A DNA stretch of 5,800 nucleotides. Source: Cyclobacteriaceae bacterium. GTDB taxonomy: Bacteria; Bacteroidota; Bacteroidia; Cytophagales; Cyclobacteriaceae. The DNA is taken from the NCBI GenBank assembly GCA_030637245.1, contig DAOVVI010000130.1, positions 1 to 5,800 of the forward strand. Reading direction: 5' to 3'. Positions 1-5,800 of the stretch are shown in pieces (within the stretch, counting starts at the first letter, position 1; each line of letters opens with the position of its first letter). Below the pieces are notes generated by a model. It saw only the letters and a list, made by a program, of their open reading frames with translations, did no database searches and was not told the origin of the DNA. The position numbers were made by a program, and so were the translations under genes.

Positions 1-2492
1 CCCTTTCGGGTTGCCTGCTGTAACAATTGGATTGTTTCAGGATTGAATAAGTGATATTCACCTCTTCGTTTCCATTGATAAACTCCTCCTGTTTCAAGTC
101 TCTGGTTCACTTGCAGTTTACCTGGGAAAGCAAGTTTATGTCTGATTAAAACCTCTCTGGCAATTTCGTCAAAGCCTAAACCGCCAAGTCTTGATACTGT
201 TCTATAGAAACATTTGTCGATGACTTTCTGATGGATTCCAACAGCTTCAAATATCTGAGCACCCTGGTAAGATTGTATGGTAGAAATTCCCATTTTTGAG
301 AAGATCTTCAATAATCCATAATTGATCGCCTGGATGTAACTGTCGAACATCTCGATATTACTCATGTCTTTCGTAAAGACATTTTTAAGGTTTAGATCAT
401 AAAGTGTCTCGAAAGCTAAATACGGATTTATTGCGCTGGCGCCATAGCCAATTAAAGTTGCATAATGCTGAGTCTCCCTAATATCACCGGCTTCAACCAC
501 GATACCGCAATTCACCCTAAGTCCTTTCCTGATTAAATGATGGTGAACAGCGCCAGTAGCCAGTAAAGAAGGGATTGGAGCCCTGTCTTTACTCATTTTT
601 CTGTCTGAGAGTATAATTACATTTATCCCATACCTGGCTGCATTCTCTGCTTTGTAGCAGATATGATCAATGGCATTTTCAAGTACATCTTTTTTACCAT
701 TAGCAATAAAAGTGATATCAATAACTTTGGACTTAAAAAACGGACTATCAAGCGTTCTGATCTTTTCAAGCTGCCGATTTTTTAAAATAGGCTGATCGAT
801 ATAAATTTGTCTGCAATGCTCTGGCGTTTCATCAAGTATATTTTTCGTGCTTCCAAAACTCGTGAACAAGGACATCACCAATCTTTCCCTTATCGGATCT
901 ATCGGAGGATTACTAACCTGGGCAAACAATTGTTTGAAGTAGTTGGAAAGATGCTGACTTTGATCAGAAAGAATTGCCAAAGGCGTATCAGATCCCATAG
1001 ATCCAATAGGTTCGATTTTATTCTCAACCATCGGTTGGAAAATTACCTTCATATCTTCACTTGTAAATCCCTGGGCAATTTGACGTGTCAATAGTGTATC
1101 GCCATCAAAGGTAAATTCATAATCTTCCTTGATAGGCAGATTGTAAATTGGGATCTGGTTTTGGTTCAGCCACTCTCTATATGGATTTCTATTGCAAATA
1201 TCTTTCTTCAATTCATCATCACTGATGATCCTGCCTTGGGCAAGGTCTGCAATAAACATTTTGCCAGGCTGTAAACGGCCTTTCAGTATTACTTTTGACT
1301 GATCAACAGGAAGCGCTCCCGCTTCAGAAGCCATTACCAATTTATCATCTGAGGTCAGACAATATCTTGATGGCCTTAGGCCATTTCTATCCAGTGTAGC
1401 GCCTACTACATTTCCATCTGTAAAACAAATCGAAGCCGGTCCATCCCACGGCTCCACAATTGATGCATGATATTCATAAAATGCTCTTTTATCATCAGAC
1501 ATCAGGTCATTCTCCTGCCACGCTTCAGGAATCACCATCATGATTGCATGAGCCAACGACCTGCCTCCCAATCCCAGTATTTCGATCATACTGTCGAGGT
1601 TAGCAGAATCAGAATGCTCAGCATCACAACTTGGCAGCAACCTGGCAATGTCTTCTTTGCTAAAATGACAGGATTCCATCAGGGTTTCCTTGGAACTCAT
1701 CCAGTTTACATTACCTCGAATGGTGTTGATCTCACCATTGTGGGCAATAAATTTGAAGGGTTGAGCCAGTTTCCATTTTGGGAATGTATTTGTCGAAAAC
1801 CTTGAATGGACCAGGGCTATAGCAGATTTTACTCTTTTATCATTTAAATCTGGAAAATAGGAAGCTAATTGATCAGTTCTCAGCTGACCTTTATAGGCCA
1901 TGGTTTTATGTGAGAAAGAGACAAAATAAAAATCCCCGTTATTGTCTTCAACATTGTGACCTATAAAGTGTGTGGTATATTTTTTAAGCACATAAATTTT
2001 TCGCTCAAGCGCCTGAGGATCAGTAATTGTTTTATGCTTTACGAATACCTGCTCAATTTTTGGCTCCAGTGATTTAGCGGTTGCTCCAATGCTACTATTG
2101 TCTGTCGGAACGTTTCTGTAACCGATGAGTTCAAATCCTAATTCACCAATATGTTTGTTAAGGATGTATTTACACTCTTCTCTCACAACCTCATTAGCGG
2201 GGAAGAAAATCATCCCTACTCCATAAGACCCAAAATCTGGTAATTCAAAACCAAGATTAGCACATTCTTCCTTTAAAAAATCATGTGGATTTTGAATTAA
2301 TATCCCGGCACCATCTCCGGTTTCAGGCTCACAGCCACAACCACCACGATGCTCCATGTTCATCAACATTGTCACTGCATCCTGCACAGTTTCATGCGAT
2401 TTCTTACCTTTCAAATTAGCGACAAAACCAATTCCACACGAGTCATGTTCCATTTCAGGAACATACATTCCTTTATTTTTTCTGTTATTCAT
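1..2492 (-). CDS. gltB: Glutamate synthase large subunit, N-terminal about 830 residues (3' end outside window)
   Basis: This is the alpha subunit of GOGAT, which hydrolyses glutamine and passes the ammonia through the protein to 2-oxoglutarate, giving glutamate in the cytoplasm. The frame stays open from the ATG to the window edge, about 830 of the family's roughly 1500 residues. The class II glutamine amidotransferase domain spans about residues 19-430. Cys19 (in HDSCGIGF) is the expected N-terminal nucleophile after loss of an 18-residue propeptide; HRGGCGCEPETGDGAG (48-63), HSRFSTNT (229-236) and HNGEIN (251-256) are further active-site segments. The central domain follows, about 475-775, with NPPIDPIRE near 529-537. 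The sequence ends just before the FMN/2-oxoglutarate barrel, so the flavin and Fe-S residues are not visible. An in-frame TAA lies upstream of the ATG. The start has no close Shine-Dalgarno; a GGGGGGAG lies 28 bases upstream, too far to be typical. The cofactor (NADPH or ferredoxin) and the presence of gltD cannot be judged here. Confidence 0.96.
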   Translation of the reverse strand, partial: MNNRKNKGMYVPEMEHDSCGIGFVANLKGKKSHETVQDAVTMLMNMEHRGGCGCEPETGDGAGILIQNPHDFLKEECANLGFELPDFGSYGVGMIFFPANEVVREECKYILNKHIGELGFELIGYRNVPTDNSSIGATAKSLEPKIEQVFVKHKTITDPQALERKIYVLKKYTTHFIGHNVEDNNGDFYFVSFSHKTMAYKGQLRTDQLASYFPDLNDKRVKSAIALVHSRFSTNTFPKWKLAQPFKFIAHNGEINTIRGNVNWMSSKETLMESCHFSKEDIARLLPSCDAEHSDSANLDSMIEILGLGGRSLAHAIMMVIPEAWQENDLMSDDKRAFYEYHASIVEPWDGPASICFTDGNVVGATLDRNGLRPSRYCLTSDDKLVMASEAGALPVDQSKVILKGRLQPGKMFIADLAQGRIISDDELKKDICNRNPYREWLNQNQIPIYNLPIKEDYEFTFDGDTLLTRQIAQGFTSEDMKVIFQPMVENKIEPIGSMGSDTPLAILSDQSQHLSNYFKQLFAQVSNPPIDPIRERLVMSLFTSFGSTKNILDETPEHCRQIYIDQPILKNRQLEKIRTLDSPFFKSKVIDITFIANGKKDVLENAIDHICYKAENAARYGINVIILSDRKMSKDRAPIPSLLATGAVHHHLIRKGLRVNCGIVVEAGDIRETQHYATLIGYGASAINPYLAFETLYDLNLKNVFTKDMSNIEMFDSYIQAINYGLLKIFSKMGISTIQSYQGAQIFEAVGIHQKVIDKCFYRTVSRLGGLGFDEIAREVLIRHKLAFPGKLQVNQRLETGGVYQWKRRGEYHLFNPETIQLLQQATRK

Positions 2493-2560
2493 TCTCAATT
2501 TGATAGAATCTTTTAATTTACTCCCCCCTGTAAAGATGATTTCTGCATTCCAGTTCGAAT

Positions 2561-2577
2561 GCAATAAAAAATATTGC
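2561..2577. repeat. Small perfect dyad overlapping the candidate gltB promoter
   Basis: Two perfect 6-base arms (GCAATA and TATTGC) are separated by 5 bases. The dyad covers the proposed -7 element of the gltB promoter, so it could be an operator. In AT-rich DNA a 6-base dyad can also arise by chance. No regulator family is recognised. Confidence 0.35.
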
Positions 2578-2594
2578 CTTTAAAAGATATCCAA
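2566..2594 (-). promoter_or_regulatory. Candidate Bacteroidetes-type promoter for gltB
   Basis: On the minus strand a TTG (2594-2592) is followed after 18 bases by TATTTTTT (2573-2566). The known Bacteroidetes sigma factor consensus is TTTG, about 19 bases, then TAnnTTTG; this candidate matches TTG and seven of the eight -7 positions. Transcription would begin near 2560 and leave a 5' leader of about 65 bases before the gltB ATG. AT-rich DNA produces such matches often, so the call is tentative. Confidence 0.35.
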
Positions 2595-2626
2595 TACGGA
2601 TGATGGGCCATTAATGCCAATCCGGA
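2591..2626. repeat. 10-bp direct repeat upstream of gltB promoter
   Basis: CCAATACGGA (2591-2600) and CCAATCCGGA (2617-2626) differ at one base and start 26 bases apart. They sit at and just upstream of the candidate gltB -33 element. On the transcribed strand they read TCCGTATTGG and TCCGGATTGG. Tandem sites at this place are what a DNA-binding regulator would use. The C+G content of these boxes stands out against the AT-rich surroundings. Which regulator binds, if any, is unknown. Confidence 0.45.
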
Positions 2627-2633
2627 GCGACCC

Positions 2634-2661
2634 AACTATTTTTAAGCAAGTAAAAATAGTT
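2634..2661. repeat. Perfect 11-bp inverted repeat in the argD-gltB gap
   Basis: The arms AACTATTTTTA (2634-2644) and TAAAAATAGTT (2651-2661) are exact reverse complements with a 6-base loop. The right arm also takes part in a second short dyad (AGTTA and TAACT, 2659-2670), so two alternative pairings exist. Neither strand has a run of T directly after the stem and the stem is almost all A:T, so an intrinsic terminator is unlikely. It lies about 115 bases after the aminotransferase stop and about 40 bases upstream of the proposed gltB -33 element. An operator or a fortuitous AT-rich palindrome are the alternatives. Confidence 0.55.
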
Positions 2662-2730
2662 AAATAACTCGAAATATTTTATTGATTTCACAAAAAAAGA
2701 TGACCTCTGTTAGATGAAAACAAGGGAAAT

Positions 2731-2765
2731 GCAACAAAAACTGTTACAATTCACATTTTGTTTGC
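2731..2765. terminator. Weak hairpin after the aminotransferase gene, possible terminator
   Basis: The ends GCAACAAAAA and TTTTGTTTGC pair as a 4-bp plus 5-bp stem interrupted by a bulged A, with a short TGT/ACA pairing further in. It begins about 10 bases after the aminotransferase stop on the minus strand. The T-rich run (AATTTTTTATTT) follows the stem on the plus strand, the wrong side for terminating the minus-strand gene. The call is therefore weak. Confidence 0.25.
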
Positions 2766-2775
2766 AATTTTTTAT

Positions 2776-3963
2776 TTAGCCCTCTTTGTCTAATACTTCC
2801 TTCAAAATGGATACTATCTGATCAGCTTCTTCGCGTGTTAAGATTAGCGGCGGAACCAAACGGATAACATACAAGGCGGTACAACTCACCAACAATCCTT
2901 TTTCCATGAGATTCAAAGCTAATGATCTGCATTGTGATTCGAATTCAACTCCTATCATTAGACCAACACCACGAACTTCTTTGATGATTTTATAATTTTT
3001 CGACAGATCGGTGATTTGATTCAACAGGTATGTGCCGACCTGTTGGGTATTTTCCAATAAATTTTCTTCAAGGATCACTTCAAGATTTGCTAAAGCTGCC
3101 GCACAGGCTAAGGGATTTCCACCAAAAGTAGATCCATGGTCACCCGGCACTAAAATATTTGCAGCATCCCCCTTTGCCAAAATCGCTCCTATTGGCACCC
3201 CCGATCCTAAGCCTTTTGCCAAGGTGATGATATCCGGGTCCAGATTAAAATGTTCATAAGCAAACATTTTTCCCGTACGTCCCATCCCTGTCTGAATTTC
3301 ATCTACAACCAGAATAATGTCCTTTTCCTTACAGATTTCACCTATTCTTCTGAGGAAATCTTTGTTTCCAATATTAATACCACCTTCTCCCTGGATACAC
3401 TCAACAAATATTGCTTTAGTATCATTCTCAATTTTATCAAGCGCTTCAATATCATTGTATGGTAATTGTTTGAATCCTTTCGGCAAAGGGCCAAACCCCT
3501 TTTGAAATGCTTCTTTTCCCATAGCGATCGAAGTAATAGATCTTCCATGGAAACACCCGGAAAAATAAATGATTGGCCCGTTTTTACTTTTCTGTTCACT
3601 TAGCTTTCTGGCTATCTTTATAGCACCTTCATTGGCTTCAAGACCCGAATTGCAAAAAAATACCCTATCAAATCCCGAAACCTCAGTTATTAGTTTTGCA
3701 AGTGTACTTTGAGGAATATTATGGTAAAGATTTGAAATATGGATCAGACTTTCTGCCTGATCTTGAATGGCTTTAACTACTTTTGGATGGCAGTGCCCGA
3801 CATTGTTGACAGCAATACCGGCCAAAGCATCCAGATACTCTTTTCCTTCCGTATCATATACTTTTGTTCCCTTTCCCTTTATCAGAGTCAATGGAAATCG
3901 TCGGTAAGTTTGGAAATGTTTCTCCTCATATAGGTTTTGAATGGTATCGTGTAAAGTAGCCAT
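2776..3963 (-). CDS. argD: Class III PLP aminotransferase, acetylornithine aminotransferase type
   Basis: A fold-type I PLP enzyme of 395 residues, the usual ArgD length. ArgD moves an amino group between glutamate and N-acetylglutamate semialdehyde in arginine synthesis, in the cytoplasm. Visible motifs: GIAVNNVGHCHP (49-60), the phosphate-binding NSGLEAN (105-111), FHGRS (138-142), VDEIQTGMGRTG (220-231) with the cofactor Asp221, TLAKGLGSG (247-255) with the Schiff-base Lys250, and GSTFGGNPLA (277-286). FHGRS resembles ArgD more than the FWGRT seen in ornithine aminotransferases, so ArgD is favoured; RocD, succinylornithine or another omega-amino transaminase cannot be excluded. Bacteroidetes arg operons often carry a different ArgD version, so this stand-alone copy may be a paralogue. 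The frame could start at a TTG at 4005, but that lies at the expected transcription start and its 14 extra residues do not look like family sequence, so the ATG at 3963 is chosen. No clear Shine-Dalgarno is seen. Confidence 0.9.
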   Translation of the reverse strand: MATLHDTIQNLYEEKHFQTYRRFPLTLIKGKGTKVYDTEGKEYLDALAGIAVNNVGHCHPKVVKAIQDQAESLIHISNLYHNIPQSTLAKLITEVSGFDRVFFCNSGLEANEGAIKIARKLSEQKSKNGPIIYFSGCFHGRSITSIAMGKEAFQKGFGPLPKGFKQLPYNDIEALDKIENDTKAIFVECIQGEGGINIGNKDFLRRIGEICKEKDIILVVDEIQTGMGRTGKMFAYEHFNLDPDIITLAKGLGSGVPIGAILAKGDAANILVPGDHGSTFGGNPLACAAALANLEVILEENLLENTQQVGTYLLNQITDLSKNYKIIKEVRGVGLMIGVEFESQCRSLALNLMEKGLLVSCTALYVIRLVPPLILTREEADQIVSILKEVLDKEG

Positions 3964-4012
3964 GATAGTTTTAAGAATAGTTACAACCTTTAGAAATAAT
4001 GCCAAAGGGCTG

Positions 4013-4020
4013 CAAAGATA
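4013..4020 (-). promoter_or_regulatory. Candidate -7 promoter element for argD
   Basis: TATCTTTG on the minus strand fits the Bacteroidetes -7 consensus TAnnTTTG exactly and is followed by CA, as is common there. Transcription would begin near 4007, about 45 bases before the ATG at 3963. No good TTG -33 element is found at the usual 19-base distance, so promoter strength is uncertain. The element suggests the aminotransferase has its own transcript apart from metYX. The rest of the 121-base gap shows no convincing terminator for metX. Confidence 0.55.
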
Positions 4021-4084
4021 GCATTTTCCAAAAAATAATGGATTGTGTTATTTTAGCTTTTAACCAAAAATCAAATACATGTTA

Positions 4085-5128
4085 TTAAGCCGACTTTTTC
4101 CGCGTTAAGGCATTGGAATAAAAACTATTGATAGCTTTTGTCAACTTATCAAATTCTAATAAAAAACCGTCGTGACCATAATACGAATCAATTTCATCAT
4201 AAACTGCCCCTTCAACATGCCCGGTTAAAAATTTTTGTTCGACAGTAGGAAACAGGATGTCATTGTCAATACCCAGGAACAGACTTTTCGCTTTTATTTT
4301 TTTTAATGCCTTTACCAAGCCTCCTCTGTCTCTTCCTATGTTTTGAGAATCCATAGCTTTAGAGATGATCCAGTAGGAGAATGCGTTGAATCTCTTTTTC
4401 ATCTTTTCTCCCTGATAGTTTTGGTAGGAAGAAGCTTTAAAATTATCATAAACAGCATCTGAACTTTCATGTTGTTTAGTTTCATAACAAACATAATTTC
4501 TGTATGAAAGTAATCCAACAGCTCTCGCAGCTTTCATGCCTTCCATGCCTGCTTCATCATGACTCTCCTGCCATGTTTGATCAGCGGCTATAGCCATCCG
4601 TTGGGTTTCATTAAATGCGATGGCCCATGGAGAATGTTTGGCATTTGCACCGATCGCTACTAAATGGTCAAACAAATCCGGCACTTTAACAGCCCATTCT
4701 ATAGCTTGTTGGCCACCCATCGAGCAACCAATAACAGTATGGATATGATCAATATTCAGGTGTTCACGAACGAGTTCATAACTCCTAACAAGGTCTTTGT
4801 TTGTAAGCACCGGAAATTCGTGATAAAATGGTTTACCGGTCTCCGGATTTTCAGATAACGGCCCGGTAGATCCATAGCAACCTCCCAGCATATTCACACA
4901 TACCACAAAATACTTTTTCGGATCATATAATTTCCCTTCACCAAACAACCCACTCCACCATTCAGTGAAGTCCGAATTGCCTGAAAAAGCATGACAAATC
5001 CATATCACATTGCTTTTATCTGCATTAAGTTTTCCGTAAGTGGTATAAAACAACTGAAGCTCAGGTAAAGACTCCCCGGACTCCAATAAAAATTTTTGTT
5101 TATGGTTAAATACTTTATTTGTTACCAT
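4085..5128 (-). CDS. metX: Homoserine O-acetyltransferase (MetX)
   Basis: A 347-residue alpha/beta-hydrolase-fold acyltransferase, typical of MetX length, which moves the acetyl group of acetyl-CoA to the hydroxyl of homoserine in methionine synthesis. Visible features in order: FYTTYGKLN (27-35), the oxyanion region ICHAFSGNSD (44-53), VNMLGGCYGSTGP (78-90), the nucleophile elbow GCSMGGQQAIEW (134-145) with Ser136, the acid in DNDILFP (288-294, probably Asp290) and the histidine in YGHDGFL (317-323, His319). The Ser-Asp-His triad is thus complete. The ATG lies 75 bases after the upstream metY stop, with no clear Shine-Dalgarno, and fits the family N-terminus. The metY neighbour, an O-acetylhomoserine-using enzyme, supports acetyl rather than succinyl specificity. 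Some MetX-family proteins use succinyl-CoA or act on serine, and the sequence alone does not fully settle the donor. Confidence 0.95.
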   Translation of the reverse strand: MVTNKVFNHKQKFLLESGESLPELQLFYTTYGKLNADKSNVIWICHAFSGNSDFTEWWSGLFGEGKLYDPKKYFVVCVNMLGGCYGSTGPLSENPETGKPFYHEFPVLTNKDLVRSYELVREHLNIDHIHTVIGCSMGGQQAIEWAVKVPDLFDHLVAIGANAKHSPWAIAFNETQRMAIAADQTWQESHDEAGMEGMKAARAVGLLSYRNYVCYETKQHESSDAVYDNFKASSYQNYQGEKMKKRFNAFSYWIISKAMDSQNIGRDRGGLVKALKKIKAKSLFLGIDNDILFPTVEQKFLTGHVEGAVYDEIDSYYGHDGFLLEFDKLTKAINSFYSNALTRKKSA

Positions 5129-5141
5129 TATGTAATTATTA

Positions 5142-5194
5142 GCTGTTAGCAGTTTGTTGAAAGATCAAAAATCTGACAACAAACAACTAACAGC
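5142..5194. repeat. 18-bp imperfect hairpin in the metY-metX gap
   Basis: The arms at 5142-5159 (GCTGTTAGCAGTTTGTTG) and 5177-5194 (CAACAAACAACTAACAGC) pair at 16 of 18 positions. The 17-base loop holds a further AGAT/ATCT pair around CAAAA. In the metYX transcript this would form one long stem starting 9 bases after the metY stop and ending 13 bases before the metX ATG. There is no T-tract after it on the minus strand, so it is not a typical terminator. It may stabilise mRNA, adjust metX translation, or be a dispersed palindromic element. Confidence 0.65.
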
Positions 5195-5203
5195 AATTTA
5201 CTT

Positions 5204-5800
<597 letters not shown>

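Noticed and set aside
807..1094. Plus-strand open frame of 95 codons
   Set aside because: It lies wholly antisense to gltB, has no recognisable domain or ribosome binding site, and the gltB reading on the other strand is unmistakable.
1467..1805. Plus-strand open frame of 112 codons
   Set aside because: It is antisense to the conserved amidotransferase domain of gltB, including the HNGEIN region; composition is that of a shadow frame.
2356..2583. Plus-strand open frame with a hydrophobic stretch at the 5' end of gltB
   Set aside because: Most of it is antisense to the GltB N-terminus and the rest overlaps the gltB leader; the hydrophobic run reflects the T-rich strand.
2609..2616. CATTAATG palindrome in the gltB upstream region
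   Set aside because: Eight-base self-complementary words are common in AT-rich DNA and its flanks do not extend the symmetry without a bulge.
3342..3599. Second minus-strand open frame of 85 codons inside the aminotransferase gene
   Set aside because: It is an alternate frame within argD, which is intact in its own frame across this region; no sign of a frameshift or overlapping gene.
3964..4084. Intrinsic terminator after metX
   Set aside because: The only pairing seen (GTTA with TAAC around an AAAAGCTAAAA stretch) is four base pairs long, too weak to call.
5129..5203. Possible SAM-responsive riboswitch between metY and metX
   Set aside because: The gap is short and dominated by one hairpin. 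I do not see the conserved core of SAM-I or the pseudoknot-forming conserved sequence of SAM-II.

Overview
The window looks like a stretch of a Bacteroidetes (probably Cytophagia or Sphingobacteriia-like) chromosome. Three things point there. The protein variants resemble those of that phylum, for example a GltB with a CGCEPETGDGAGI segment. Shine-Dalgarno sequences are weak or absent before all three visible starts. A TAnnTTTG-type -7 element (TATCTTTG) lies before the aminotransferase gene. The DNA is AT-rich. The phylum is recognised from memory of these families, not from a database search.

All four genes lie on the minus strand, so transcription runs from high to low coordinates. In transcription order they are: the C-terminal part of an O-acetylhomoserine sulfhydrylase (metY, 5800-5204, 5' end outside the window); a homoserine O-acetyltransferase (metX, 5128-4085); a class III PLP aminotransferase of the acetylornithine type (argD-like, 3963-2776); and the N-terminal part of the glutamate synthase large subunit (gltB, 2492-1, 3' end outside the window). 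The plus strand carries no credible gene; its open frames are antisense shadows.

MetX acetylates homoserine and MetY replaces the acetyl group with sulfide to give homocysteine, so this pair is the direct-sulfhydrylation branch of methionine synthesis. The next two genes belong to nitrogen metabolism: GltB makes glutamate from glutamine and 2-oxoglutarate, and the ArgD-type enzyme uses glutamate as amino donor for arginine synthesis (or the reverse, in catabolism). Promoter-like elements before argD and gltB suggest these two are transcribed separately from metYX.

The non-coding DNA holds the less ordinary signals. The 75-base metY-metX gap is mostly an 18-bp imperfect hairpin. The 121-base metX-argD gap has a promoter-like -7 element. 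The 283-base argD-gltB gap contains a weak hairpin, a perfect 11-bp inverted repeat, a 10-bp near-perfect direct repeat, a small dyad and a candidate promoter. I see no mobile element, CRISPR array, RNA gene, defence system or other novel multigene system; the coding content is ordinary core metabolism.
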